From: Taxillus chinensis
Lineage: Eukaryota > Streptophyta > Magnoliopsida > Santalales > Loranthaceae
DNA: 64,000 bases
Direction: 5' to 3'
NCBI GenBank assembly: GCA_023512835.1
Contig: CM042085.1
Coordinates: 37,340,324-37,404,323, forward strand
Part shown: positions 34,151 to 47,022 of the stretch, in pieces
Position numbering within the stretch: position 1 is the stretch's first letter
How the letters are laid out: each line of letters opens with the position of its first letter
Position numbers and translations under genes: made by a program
The notes under the pieces: model-generated
What the model was told of the DNA's origin: nothing
The model's database searches: none
The model's input: the letters and a program-made list of their open reading frames with translations, nothing else

Positions 34151-35107
34151 GCCCCGTCAACCACATAACATCATCTTGTACTTCACGGTGAGAACTCAAC
34201 AAGCCCCAATTCCTCAAACCAACATACCAACACCAATATGGCATTAAGGTTCCGTACTCCCTTTATAACCGAGCCGCCTTCTCAAATCGATCATCATTCC
34301 TTCACTAAGGAAGGAGATACCCATAGGAGTTGTTTTCTTGAAATAAAAAGTCCCGGCAATGGGTCTCCATATCATAACTAAGATAATCTGATTTTTGGAG
34401 ATTTTTCTCGAGATGTCGAACCTCACTTTCCAAAAATTCACCTCTACGAAAAATTGGATTTTTCCTAGATTTTGCACTAAATCCCAATTTTCACATTTTG
34501 AAGGAGTGAGAATTTATTTTTCTAGTATTTTTCTTTAAATCGAAATGGGGGGGTATTTCGTTATTTACATTGTAACTTAAGTATATACTTTAATGGTTGC
34601 AATGTAAATGGGTCCAGGCACCCCGGCAACATACACTATCTACCTGCTTGAGACACCTTGCTCGACGCTCCGCTCGATGCGGTCAACACTCTAAGCTCGA
34701 GCAACATGCTCGAGGCTCCTCGCTCGAGGCTTTGCTCGAAGCTAGCCTCGAGCAGCCCCGGTCATGAACCGCCGACTGTGTTCTTCCCGATTTCATCCCA
34801 AAACCCAATTATACTCATTAAATCTCCATTTTTAGCAATAATTCATCCCTATTAAGGGTTTCTAACATCATCTAGCCACATTAGGCTACCAAACAACCTA
34901 AATCATCTAGGTTTCATGCCCAATTTCTATTTTTCCCCCAATTCCTAGGGTTCATCACGAATTTTCATGATTTCATCTAATCCTTACATGTTAATTCAAT
35001 GAAACAGCAAAGAAAGGGTGAAGAATCAAGGGAACACCTCCCTAGAATGATTTTTGATGATCAAACAAGCTTAAAACATCCTAAAGCGAAGGCTCCAAGC
35101 TTCTCTC

Positions 35108-35146
<39 letters not shown>

Positions 35147-35512
35147 ATGCACGAACATAGAAACGTAACGTGGAAGTGATAACGAGCATTTATGTTGTTA
35201 TCTTATGCCATGTTTAGGGTGTTTTAGAGTATGTTTTGAGCCTATTTGCATGGTATTTTGCATATATTTACTCTAACCCCTAGGAAGACCTTGTTTGGTG
35301 TATAGTTGTACTTTTTGAGTGGTTTCGGTAGGTTTTGGAGCAACTTTTTCCCACACACCTTAGCTAGATCACTCCATACACTCAAGAGGAAGCTATAGAA
35401 AGAAGATGGAAGCAAAATAAGAGCAAAATGAAGGTGCACGCGAAAACGTGTTTCTCGCGTGCAAGGAGTTTGATGCATGGATGCTTTCTACAAGTTCTAC
35501 TAAAGCTTTGGA

Positions 35513-37430
35513 TGTAATGACCCGTGTGTAACTCGTGTGTAAGGAGTTAACCACAAACACCTTGGATGTTGGTACACAAGTTTAAGGTAAGGGATGAGCC
35601 CAAGAGGGGACTTTTGAGAGGTGCATGTGTCAAGCGATAGCGTACATTTATGCCCTAGGAAGATGCTATGCGTTACAGAGCGGTTTTAAGCTGTTTTGGC
35701 TGATCTTGGAGCTCACTTTTGACCTAGTAGATAGCCTCAAACAATTGGCGTGCAAGAACAAAAAGTTTCTTAGAATGAGGTCCTCTACCTACCACAGAAA
35801 TTTCAGAGCATTTGGAGCTGAACGTGAATTCACCCATTTCACGTGCAAGCATATTTTTGCTCCTCGTGCCTCTACAAGATGCAAGGAGACTTGTGGTGAA
35901 GTTTGAGTGCATTTGGAGCTGCACGCCAATTGGGGAATTGGCGTGCAAATTGGCGTGCAGGTGTATTTTTGCATGGTTCCCTTGGTTTTGTCATTCTAAT
36001 GATCTTTCTCCAAAGGACCATGTTGAAATTCCGAGTATTTTGGCCTATATGGGTGCGGAAAGGTGCTAACTTGTGTGATCAAAACTACGTCGTTTTGATC
36101 CTGGGTTTACTTAATCAAAACTACGTCGTTTTGATGTGGGTGGTGTCTATATAAGGAGGGCTTGAGTTTGAGTTTAGGGTTCTTGTGTTCCTTTGCTGCA
36201 CTGTCGCCCGAGAGAGAGAGAGAGCTAGAGAGAGAGGGAAGGGGAGTTGCTGGTTGCTGCCGGAGCATCTTGCGTGGGGAGGGACGGCGTTTGGCGCGGG
36301 AGCAAGGATGACCGCTTTAAGGTAGGGGTTCTGTTCTTCCTAATCCCTCCTCTGTCCTAGGGTCCTAGGGCGCGTCTGGGTCGTATCCGTTTATATATAC
36401 ATATGTAATCCATATAGGTGTGATCTCCTATATGGATGTTGGCCTTCGGTGGCGTATTGGTGTGATTTCCGAGGTTGGGTGGTTAGTGCATGTTAAGTGT
36501 TTGATAAAATGCCGGTGTGGATATGCCCGTATGAATATGCCTGTGTGTATGCTCGGAACGTGTTTGAAATAATGCCCGTGAGGCTATGTATATTCTCGTG
36601 TCCGAAATAATATCTGCGTGGCCGGGATTGTGAGCTTCGTGAATATGTGCATGCTAAGTGTTCGACGTTATTCCCGTGTGACTAAGCATATTAAGTGTTT
36701 GATGTTATGCCTGTATGGTCTTATGTGGCCGTGTGGTTGCTTGTACACCCGGTGGTCGGGGAAGCCTGGGACCGTTTTGTGTTAGCTTGTGAGGTCGTGG
36801 AAACTTGGCCTGAAGAGGCGGTTAAATCACTTGGCCTGAAGAGGCGGTTAAATCACTTGGCCTGAAGAGGCGGTTAAATCACTTGGCCTGAAGAGGCGGT
36901 TAAATCACTTGGCCTGAAGAGGCGGTTAAATCACTTGTTGTTAAAGTGTTAGCCTTGTGTGGCGATGGCGGATTGTAATTGTTGATGTGGTTGTTGTTAT
37001 GCTGTTGAAATTATTGTAACACGACACCGCACTTGTACACATGGCATGTAGATGCTAGGAGCATGGGATGGGTTGGGGAGACATGATCCCTACTGAGCCG
37101 TGGATGCTCACCCCTCCTACTATGGTGTGCTTTCTTGCAGAACCTACAGGCGTTAGGTGGGAACACCAAGGTGGAAGAGTTCCATTTTGTGGCTTTGTTT
37201 TGTGTTATTTGCATTATGTAATTTTGTTGAGGTATTGTAACCCCAGTGGGGAGATATTGTAATGAAGTTTGAAATATAATAAAGGCATGTGGTTTCAATT
37301 AAATAATTATATGATTTTGGTTTCTGAAAAGAAATGTGAAGTGTATATTGTATTCTACCCCTTTGTCCAAACCCGGATAAAGGGAGGGTCACGTTCCGGT
37401 CTCCTCGGGTTGGAAATCCGGGGCGTGACA
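35513..37430 (+). repeat. 5' LTR of the full-length Tekay-type element
   Basis: 1918 bp, TGTAATGACCC to GGGGCGTGACA. Same organisation as the solo LTR at 5301-7203: Athila-like U3, two ACGT dyads, TATA box, GA tract, five-copy 26-bp minisatellite (36803-36936), and the ACTGAGC...GCTCACCCC module near 37093. Confidence 0.93.
36803..36936 (+). repeat. 26-bp minisatellite, five copies
   Basis: Same unit as at 6581-6714 (ACTTGGCCTGAAGAGGCGGT plus TAAATC), with five near-identical copies. Confidence 0.92.
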
Positions 37431-40400
37431 ATATGGTATCGTAGCATGGTCTAGTTGGCCTAGGGTAGTGGGCGGACTTGGTTATCTTGGGTCCTTTGGA
37501 GGAGCCTGGAGGGACGTGCCTGATCAACACGGTCCTCTTGGAGCCTCCAAGGTGTACTTGGGGTAGTCCAGTCTTGTGGTAGGATTTGCATGCATTGGCA
37601 TTAGGGCACTAGTTGCATTGGTTGTTGTATGTGAAGGTGTGGATACCTGAAAAAAAAAATAAATAAATAAATAAAAAAAAATAAAAAAATAAAAAAATAA
37701 TTGTGATAAAAGAAAATATGAATAATGTGATAAGGCGTGAACTGTGCAACTCTGATTTTATTTGAAGTACCTTGAGCATGACTACAAGGAAAGGTCCTTG
37801 TTTAGTTGGCCGTGTGCTTGTGGAATGGATGCTTGTGCAATGTGGTTTAATGAGAACCGAAATGTGTGCGGTGTGTGTAATTGCATGGATAAAGGGTTTG
37901 AACATGATAAAGTTTCAATTGTGCAACTCGAAATTTTGTGATGGTTCGAGCATAAAAACATGGAAAAGAAATTGTGGAATTGAAACTGTGTGCTTGGAAA
38001 CTTGAGGCTTGTGAACTGTTAAAAAAAAAAAAAAAAAAAAAAAAAATTAAAATGTGATTTGTTTGGTGTTCTGTGAATAGTTGAGCATGTGATTTGTTTG
38101 GTACTGTGTGAAATAAGCGTGGTTATGAGCAATGCAATGGAATGTAAAAAAATTGGTATAGTCTGTTAAATGTGAACCTATGGACTTGTGTGGTAATAAT
38201 GCGTGTTATAGCTTAAGTTTGCAATCGGTAGTGGTCTCGCGATTGTTGAGATCATTTAGTGTTAATGCGGAGCGCTACCTTTTCGCTTAACCAATGTTTC
38301 GGAAACTATAAGCCGTGCGACTATTGAGGTAACGAGAGGAGGCCGCGACCCAGGTTGGGCAAGTGAGAGAGCTGCAGTCGAAGGTGATAGACTAATCACG
38401 GCAGAGGTTGGCGTCTTGAGCTCGATTATTCCAGAGGTGAGGGATGCAATTCGACAACCGATCGGGAGCGAAGTACGCCGGGAGCTGTCGGCCCTCAACA
38501 CTCCCGTTTGAGTCCTTGTTTCTCAAAAGATTACGCTTGTTGTGGACAGCCGGGGCACCGAAACAGAGAGTGTGCCAAGAAGCGCACCGGTGTTACCTCT
38601 GTGGAAAAGTAGGACGTCTTCGTACGGTCCGGGAGTGATGTTAGGGGACGGCTCGGCGAGCTAGGGGTAAAGCTCAACGCCGAGTCCCGATTTGGAGGCG
38701 GAGAGGACTACCCGGTGAGGCCAGTGGAAAAGCAAGACAGAACTTCATTGGTGGTATCGTGCCCCTTTGGTGGGTTGTCGGTTGAGTCTCGTACTAGTTA
38801 TGTGAGGCAGGGTGGACTTTATCATGTCCCGTTTGAGTTAGCATTTCGAATGGATGTGGTTGGTGACCTGTTAGGGAATAAATAAGTAAAAAGAGTAAAT
38901 ATAGATTTATAACGCTAGAAGAATAATAAGTAACTAATGAGTATCCGGGTGTTGATTTTATAAGTGAGTGATATTCAATTTTGGCACATGTGGATAATCA
39001 AAGTAACCAAATCTTGTAGGCAACCCTTTTTCTAAAGTGGGAGGGAATTTAGACTGGCTAGCTAGTAGAGCTTGAGGTGTGAGGTGATGGCTTATGAGTT
39101 ATTGTGTGACACCCCCTTGGCAACCTTGATTAATAGAAATATGTTCTTCGAGCGGATAGAGGTGTGTGTTGGAGTACTACTTAAAAGGGATATTCCTATG
39201 GTTACCTTTCTTTTCCAAGCGTTGTGGTTGAGGGGAAAACGCAGCCTAGTATAGCCTGCTCTTAGAGTCTTTGAAGCGTTATCTTGTTGGCTAGAGTGGT
39301 CGTTGCAAGTTCCGGTTAATAACTATATGGGTGTTCGGGTTCTCGGATGGTCAAGCAATGGCCATGTGTCATGTTTGTCGAGTGTGAAAGACCATGAGTG
39401 ATGTTCTTAGAACATGTTGTGAAATGGGGATGCACACGTGTAAAATGTGAAGTGTTCGGAGCTCAACTATCGGCTATGAGTGGGTTTTGAGGGTTATGCC
39501 CGGTGCATCAACTTGGTAAAAAGAGGTAAGCAAGTGAGATTTGGCAGGCCTTGTTCGGGCTATCTTTCTCTAAGGACTAAGGGTGTGCTTTTGCGTGGTA
39601 GGGCCATTCCTTCGGTTCGTATCTTGTGGGAGTAGGCTTAGAGGAGGAGAGAAGGTGTAAGGCTGGTACGTTCGCTCGTCGGGTGTCTTGTGTTCCATTG
39701 CTTGTGTTGCAAAGGTGCTGGAAATTTGGTATTGTGTTGTTGTATGTATTGCATTCGTGGTAAAGGTATACAACGAGTTACTACATGTGGGTGTTGTGAC
39801 ATGTGCGTAGAGAAGGATGAGGTGTAGTGTATTAGAATATTAAATGTGGTGTGAGGATGAAGGAGAGTGTTCTAGGTGATGTTGTGTATGTTATACCTTG
39901 TCTAGTGCGATGGCCGGCTAAGCTAAATATTAAAGTGTTGTTGTGCTGGAAAAAAGGTTGTTTGATGCCCAGAGTTGAGTCGGTTGTGACATTTTTGCTT
40001 GGACGGGGTGTTAGTGCTACTCCTTGAGGAGAGATTTATGTCGGACAGATGTCACAAAGGTGTATGTTTTAGAGCAGTGGTGGTAGACGGATGACCTCCA
40101 TCTGTACTCCTTGGAAACCTTTCATGTGCGGTATAACGGGGTAAGTGAGATGGTTCATGCCATCAAGGTGTTGGGGTGTTTGGGAGTAACGTGGAAGTCC
40201 CGAATCGGGAGTTTGCATTTCTTGTTTCTTATGCCTACCCGGAGGAATTGTAGTGACCACATTAAACCGAGGTTAAAGCCTGAGTATTTTTTGGCCCATT
40301 TGAGTGTTTCATTGGTGTGTAGGAATAGAACGTGATGGTTGGTATGGCGGAGATGGTGGGAGATTCCCTTGTGACCTGTGAGTGGTGACACGAGAGGATT

Positions 40401-42032
40401 CCGTTGTTGTCATGTTGCCGGTAGGAGAGTTTTCCATGGTGGAGAGAACTATGTTGTTGGTACCTACCCATCGTCAAAGGATTCCTATCGCATGGAATGT
40501 CTGTTGACGAGTAAGGCGTTATCACTTGGGTTGTAACAGAAGCCTCAATTCGTGAAGGCTGTGTGGGACCTTGGTGGATCCCTATCTGACCGTAGTCAGA
40601 GAGGTGTTATTTGTGTGGCGTTCTGGTTCATGGGATTCTTTGGTCGATTCTCAAAGTCGGTGACTAGTGATAGCCCGATAGTGGGTTTTGGGTCTTACCA
40701 TGGTTGTGTGTGTGGTGCTTGCATTTACTGTTTTTAGTGCATCCTTGGACTCCGTTGGGCGCCAGGTTGACTGACCGAGTGGTTAAGGGCACACTCCATT
40801 CTCGTGTTTCTATGTCTAGGCTTGTACTGTTTTGCGTCACCATTGGCGTTGGTGGGGTTTCAATGTTCCTTGCTTGAGTGAGGTGGTTTTCGCAGTGATG
40901 ATGGTGCTTGTGAGGTGAGCTCCCCGGGTGGGAATGTGATTGTGGTTTGCATCATGCTATCCTATTTGTTTGTGTTTCATTGTGACCTCATTGTGCTTGC
41001 TTTGTTAGGGCGTGGTCTACCTATGGGCTGAGGCTGCGTTGACTTCAACTCCCAATTGTTGGGTATTTTACGTTGTGGAGTGTTGGTCCCATCATGCCGC
41101 GAGTTGGCATCTCCAACATTTGTGGTAATGACTACATTATGTGTTGCTTTGATCTTTTCGCGTTGTTTACTACTTGGTTTCTCTTTTCGGGGACGAAAAG
41201 TCCAAAGGTGGGAAGGTTGTGAGGAAACTCCTGCGGATGAGTTTGTATGGTGTTAGCGAGTGGGCGGTGGAACGTTAAACGTGTAGTAGTGTTTTATTTG
41301 TGCTTTGTTCTTTGTAGTGGTGTTTATGATGTGATTTGTTAAACGTACGTGTTGGGGATGGGCGTATATGTCGTACACCGTCGTGGCGTGAATACTTGTG
41401 ACATGTGTTAGGTGAGGAGAACAAGGGTTGTTGGTGAGATTAGAATATGTGTTTCCTTATCATGCTTTGTGTTGTATTGGGTCCGTGGGTACGTACCTTC
41501 ATGTGTGTTATGGTGTGATATCTTCGGTCACGGGTATGTGAATGGTTGTGGGCGATGTGCCTCAAGATGTGCATTTTGGAAGGTGTGTTGTCTTTTAGGG
41601 GCCGACACGTCCTGCAGCGGAGACATGGAATGTGAGTCCATGATGCGTGAGCAACACCCAGCGTTGTTCGAGGACTAACAACCTTAAGAGTGGGAGGTGG
41701 CTGTTGGTGGCTGTTGGCCAAGGATTGTAATGTGTTTTCTTGTATTAGTTGTGTATGATTTGGTGTATTGGTTTTGTCTTTTAGACATATGTTCTTCATT
41801 GTGATGTGTTTTGAGATGTGTATTTGCGACATGCGGATATGTGTTATATGCATTATTGTGAGGCATGTGGTTATGGACTGTGGTGGCACTATGTTATGTG
41901 CTATTGTGTACAATGTGCGGTGTATGACCCATTTGGGTGTTGTAGCTCGCCGTGTGGCAAATGGGTAGCTTGTGTTTGTTTTCCTCGTATGTCATTTCTT
42001 TTCGAGGACGAAAAGTCTTAAGGGGGAGAGGA
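37431..42032 (+). other. internal region of the Tekay-type element, mostly non-coding
   Basis: Contents: PBS-like site (37435-37450); A-rich tracts (37650-37700 and 38019-38046); a Gag zinc-knuckle remnant (38530-38640); then about 3.3 kb without a recognisable domain on either strand. Near 41189 and 41676 there are degenerate echoes of the Tekay 3' end (GGACGAAAAGTCC; CGTTGTTCGAGGAC), so parts of the old 3' region may be repeated. Base composition is G/T-rich on the + strand and lacks codon structure. Confidence 0.7.
38530..38640 (+). pseudogene. gag: Gag zinc-knuckle remnant
   Basis: One frame reads CCGQPGHRNRECAKK, and the next frame reads CYLCGKVGRLRTVRE before a stop. These are two consecutive CCHC-type knuckles of a Ty3/gypsy Gag, each damaged: the first lacks a clean CxxC, the second has Arg where His is expected. 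They are the only protein-like trace in the internal region. Known role: RNA binding by Gag. Confidence 0.55.
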
Positions 42033-43920
42033 TGTAATGACCCGTGTGTAACTCGTGTGTAAGGAGTTAACCACAAACACCTTGGATGTTGGTACACAAG
42101 TTTAAGGTAAGGGATGAGCCCAAGAGGGGACTTTTGAGAGGTGCATGTGTCAAGCGATAGCGTACATTTATGCCCTAGGAAGATGCTTGTGCGTTTAAAG
42201 TGCTTTAAGTTTGTTTTGGCTGATCTTGGAGCTCACTTTTGACCTAGTAGATGACCTCAAACAATTGGCGTGCAAGAACAAAAGTTTCTTAGAATGAGGT
42301 CCTCTACCTACCACAGAAATTTCAGAGCATTTGGAGCTGAACGTGAATTCACCCATTTCACGTGCAAGCATATTTTTGCTCCTCAGGCCTCTACAAGATG
42401 CAAGGAGACTTGTGGTGAAGTTTGAGTGCATTTGGAGCTGCACGCCAATTGGGGAATTGGCGTGCAAATTGGCGTGCAGGTGTATTTTTGCATGGTTCCC
42501 TTGGTTTTGTCATTCTAATGATCTTTCTCCAAAGGACCATGTTGAAATTCGAGTATTTTGGCCTATATGGGTGCGGAAAGGTGCTAACTTGTGTGATCAA
42601 AACTACGTCGTTTTGATCCTGGGTTTACTTAATCAAAACTACGTCGTTTTGATGTGGGTGGTGTCTATATAAGGAGGGCTTGAGTTTGAGTTTAGGGTTC
42701 TTGTGTTCCTTTGCTGCAGCTGCTGCCTGAGAGAGAGAGAGCTAGAGAGAGAGGGAAGGGGAGTTGCTGGTTGCTGCCGGAGCATCTTGCGTGGGGAGGA
42801 CGGCGTTTGGCGCGGGAGCAAGGATGACCTGCTTTAAGGTAGGGGTTCTGTTCTTCCTAATCCCTCCTCTGTCCTAGGGTCCTAGGGCAGATTCCTGGGT
42901 CAGATCTGTTTATATATACATATGTAATCCATATAGGTGTGATCTCCTATATGGATGTTGGCCTTCATGGCGTATTGGTGTGATTTACCGAGGTTGGGTG
43001 GTTAGTGCATGTTAAGTGTTTGATAAAATGCCGGTGTGGATATGCCTGTATGAATATGCCTGTGTGTATGCTCGAACGTGTTTGAAATAATGCCTGTGAG
43101 GCTATGTATATTCTCGTGGTCTGAAATAATATCTGCGTGGCTGGGATTGTGAGCCTGTGAATATGTGCATGCTAAGTGTTCGACGTTATTCCCGTGTGAC
43201 TAAGCATATTAAGTGTTTGATGTTATGCTCGTATGGTCTTATGTCTTTGTGGTTGCTTGTACACCCCGGTGGGCGTGGAAGCCCGGGACCGTTTTGTGTT
43301 AGCCTGTGAGGTTGTGGAAACTTGGCCTGAAGAGGCGGTTAAATCACTTGGCCTGAAGAGGCGGTTAAATCACTTGGCCTGAAGAGGCGGTTAAATCACT
43401 TGGCCTGAAGAGGCGGTTAAATCACTTGTTGTTAAAGTGTTAGCCTTGTGTGGCAGGGCAGATTGTAATTGTTGATGTGGTTGTTGTTATGTCTGTTCAA
43501 ATTATTGTAACACGACACCGCACTTGTACACATGGCATGTAGATGCTAGGAGCATGGGATGGGTTGGGGAGACATGATCCCTACCTAGCTGTGGATGCTC
43601 ACCCCTCCTACTATGGTGTGCTTTCTTACAGGGAACCTACGGGCGTTAGGTGGGAACACCAAGGTGGAAGAGTTCCATTTTGTGGCTTTGTTTTGTGTTA
43701 TTTGCATTATGTAATTTTGTTGAGGTATTGTAACCCCAGGGGGAGATATTGTAATGAAGTTTGAAATATAATAAAGGCATGTGGTTTCAATTAAATAATT
43801 ATATGATTTTGGTTTCGAAAAGAAATGTGAAGTGTATATTGTATTCTACCCCTTTGTCCAAACCCGGATAAAGGGAGGGTCACGTTCCGGTCTCCTCGGG
43901 TTGGAAATCCGGGCGTGACA
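42033..43920 (+). repeat. 3' LTR of the full-length Tekay-type element
   Basis: 1888 bp, colinear with 35513-37430. It has one fewer 26-bp minisatellite copy and many small differences at CAG/CTG positions. It ends GGGCGTGACA directly before TTGGA. Confidence 0.93.
43320..43423 (+). repeat. 26-bp minisatellite, four copies
   Basis: Same unit as in the two related LTRs, with four copies here against five in the partner LTR. Confidence 0.92.
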
Positions 43921-44110
43921 TTGGAGCAAATTTAGGCTGATTTGGAGCTGCACGTGAAAAGGACCTTCTCACGTGCATTCTCGTGTGCAGGTAGTTTTGA
44001 GCTCCAAATGATGTGTTTTGTTGTTTTAATCATTTTCATCTAAAGAACTTGGGTCAAATTTGGTGTAGTTTGAGTTTTATTGAGCCTAGAATGTCGAATA
44101 GTGTCACTAA

Positions 44111-44132
44111 CCAAAACGATGTCGTTTTGGTT
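44111..44132 (+). promoter_or_regulatory. ACGT-like dyad upstream of TATA in LTR G1
   Basis: ACCAAAACGATGTCGTTTTGGT is a near-perfect palindrome about 60 bp upstream of GTATAAATAG. The homologous site in G2 (46484-46500, opposite strand) reads GAAAACGACGTCGTTTT. Confidence 0.45.
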
Positions 44133-45491
44133 GCGACCACACTTATAATTAGGGCACACCTTTTGTAACCCTAATTTGGCCCACTAAATCGTATAAATAG
44201 GGGGCTTAGGAGGCATTGTAAATCATCCTGGGTTAGACAATCTGATCTGAGTTCTGAAGAAGAGCTATAGCCGTTGCTAAAAGGTCGGATTGTCCTTTGG
44301 CGGCACTGGAGTTGGAGAGGAGCGATTTTGGGCAGCAGACGCCGGAGTCTTTGGAGGCCGGAGTCCTGGTTCATCTTAGGTTCTTCCTTTATTGTCCCGA
44401 TACTGTAATCTTGTTCTTTCTTGTAATTTCTTTTGCTTTCATTATGATTATGGGGTAGTTTTGTTAGTCTAGGGGAGCAATGTAGCTCCCAATGTTTTGT
44501 AATTAGTTTGGTTTATGGTTTATGCTTGTCCAATGAAATGAAATTTAGTTCTTGTTTAATTCACTTGTATGAAAGCAAATGCCTGATTTATGCATGATTA
44601 GGTAATCTTAACCCTTGTCTAGGGTGGAACAATAGTGAATTAGATTTAATGTTGTATGATGGACCAAGTCTACAACTATTAGATTGTTTATCTACCTTGA
44701 TTACTTTTATTCACATGGGCCAAATGGGATAAAAGCCTTAAATCTATCTTAGCATGGACCAAATGTAAGATAGGTAGGAGATAATCAACATGAACATGAA
44801 TTAGAGCTTACATAAAGAACAAGTGCCATAATCCAGATTATTACAATCCATTGGGTGGTAAACATTGTGACCCTAGATCTTTAATCATTGAAATCTCTAT
44901 ACCAATTGCTTGCCAACAATTTGATTTATTCACTTTTGCTTTAGCTATTCAGAATTCAAACTATTTGCACAACTTAAATCATTTTTCCAGACATGGACCA
45001 AATCTGTTAGTTTAGTGATCATCTATCTTTCAACAATAGTTCCTTCCCTGTGGGATCGATAATCGGGGTTTCAATAATCCACTTATTACTTGGCTAGTGC
45101 ACTTGTTGCATACCTATACCACATATAAAAATCAATAAGTCAGGAAGCTCTTACTCTCATCCTATTTATATTTATGCATTTTCTTTTATTAATAAATCCC
45201 AAAACTATTAATTGACCTCCCGAGGTCTCGAACTCCAAATTGAGCCCAAGTACAGTCAAAACGCTCAAAATGACGAGCACATCACTATCCAGATATTTTC
45301 CAACCCAATTGACTGCTCAAACGCAAGGACAACCAATAAACCCCAAAAAGCCAACAATCGGGCCACTCGGGGCCCTGACCCGGAATTGGGCCCAATTACA
45401 GTCAAAATGCTCACATTGACGAACACAATATTGTCCAGATGTTTTTAGCAATAGAGAAAGACTATCTCTCGGCCTTACCAAATACGGGTCT

Positions 45492-47022
45492 TGACCTAAA
45501 TATTTTATATGTGGTATAGGTATGCAAGAAGTGCACTGGCCAAGTAATAAGTGGAGTATTAAAACCCCGATTATCGATCCACAGGGAAGGAACTATTGCT
45601 GAAAGATAGATGATCACTAAGCTAACAGATTTGGTCTATGTCCTGGGAAAATGATTTAAGTTGTGCAAATAGTTTGAATTACGAATAGCTAAAGCAAAAT
45701 TGAATAAAGCAGATTGTTGCCAAGCAATTGGTATAAAGATTTCCGTGATAAAGGGTCTAGGGTCACAATGTTCACCACCCAATGGAGTGTAATAATCTAG
45801 ATTATGGCACTTGTTCTTTATTTAAGCTCTAATTCATGTTCATGTTGATTATCTCCTACCTATCTTACATTTGGTCCATGCTAAGATAGATTTAAGGCTT
45901 TTATCCCATTTGGCCCATGCGAGTAAAAATGATCAAGGTAGATAAACAATCTAATAATTGTATACTTGGTCCATCATACAATATTAAATCTAATTCACTA
46001 GTGTTCCACCCTAGACAAGGGCTAAGATTACCTAATCATGCATAAATCAGGCATTTGCATTCATACAAGTGAATTAAACAAGAACTGAATCTCATTTCAT
46101 TGAACAAGTATAAACCTTAAACCAAACTAATTACAACATATTGTGGGCTACATTGCTCTCCTAATCATAATGCAAGCAATAAAAATTACAAAAAGGAACA
46201 TGATTACAATACCGGGACAATAAAGGAAGAACCCAAGATGAACCAGGACTCCGGACTCCAAAGACTCCGGCGTCTGCTGCCTAGAATCGCTCCTCTCTCA
46301 CTCCAATGCCGCCAAAGGACAATCTGATCAGCAATGGCTATAGCTCTTTTTCAGAACTCAGATCAGATTTTTTTTTTTACCAGAGATCCTCTGCAATGCC
46401 TCCCAGGCCCCCTATTTATAAGATTTAGTGGGCCAAATTAGGGTTACAAAAGGTGTGCCTTAATTATAAGTGTGGTCGCAGCGAAAACGACGTCGTTTTG
46501 GTTAGTGACACTACTCGACGTTCCAGGCTCAATAAAACTTAAACTACACCAAATTTGACCCAAGTTCTTTAGAAGAAAATGATTAAAACAACAAAATACA
46601 TCATCTAGAGCTCACAACCGCCTACACGCGAGAATGCACGTGAGAAGGTCCTTTTCGCAGCAGCTCCAAATCAGCCCAAATTTGCTATAAAGCTTCAGTA
46701 GAACTTTTTAGAAGGCATCCATGCATCAAACTCCTTGCCTGCGAGAAACGCCTTTTTGCATGCACCTTCCTTTTGCTCTTAGTTTGCTTCCATCTTCTTC
46801 CTATAGCTTCGTATTGAGTGTATGGAGTGATCTAGCCAAGGTGTGTGGGAAAAAATTGCTCCGAAACCTATCAAAACACTCAAAAATTACAACTATACAC
46901 CAACACAAGGTCTTCCTAGGGATTAGAGCAAATATATGCAAAATACCATGCAAATAAGCTCAAAATATGCTCTCAAACACCCTAAATATGACATAGGATA
47001 ACGACATAAATGCTCGTTATCA
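45492..47022 (-). mobile_element. Athila-like solo LTR G2, TSD GGTCT
   Basis: On the minus strand it starts TGATAACGAGCATTTATG and ends ATATTTAGGTCA. GGTCT flanks it at 45487-45491 and 47023-47027. At 1531 bp it is homologous to G1 but in the opposite orientation, about 350 bp away. Independent TSDs show that the pair arose by two insertions rather than by inversion. Confidence 0.9.

Larger units (their letters stand above)
35513..43920 (+). mobile_element. full-length Tekay-type LTR element without pol, TSD TTGGA
   Basis: Two LTRs (35513-37430 and 42033-43920) in the same orientation flank a 4.6-kb internal region. TTGGA lies on both sides (35508-35512, 43921-43925). A PBS-like site (TGGTATCGTAGCATGG, from 37435) follows the 5' LTR and a purine tract (AAGGGGGAGAGGA) precedes the 3' LTR, after TTTCGAGGACGAAAAG, a motif usual at Tekay/Del 3' ends. 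Apart from a Gag zinc-knuckle remnant I see no protease, RT or integrase. It is therefore non-autonomous, or too decayed to read. Confidence 0.88.
35177..45142 (+). mobile_element. Athila-like solo LTR G1, TSD GGAAG, interrupted by a full-length element
   Basis: It begins TGATAACGAGCATT and ends AATCAATAAGTCA. GGAAG flanks it at 35172-35176 and 45143-45147. The element at 35513-43920 is inserted in it; without that the LTR is about 1.55 kb. A TATA box (GTATAAATAG near 44190) and an ACGT dyad (44111-44132) mark its U3. It is homologous to the solo LTRs at 45492-47022 and 57574-59074. No coding sequence. Confidence 0.9.

Noticed and set aside
40760..40800. tRNA-like string GACCGAGTGGTTAAGGGC
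   Set aside because: It resembles part of a tRNA-Leu D-arm/A box, but no acceptor, anticodon or T arm follows at the right spacing.
41412..42021. Cys/Val-rich ORFs in the pol-less element
   Set aside because: They are short, G/T composition driven, without similarity to retroelement proteins, and overlap open frames on the other strand.
35177..47022. A single foldback transposon with 1.5-kb terminal inverted repeats
   Set aside because: Each arm has its own perfect 5-bp TSD (GGAAG and GGTCT), and the DNA between them belongs to the surrounding LTR.
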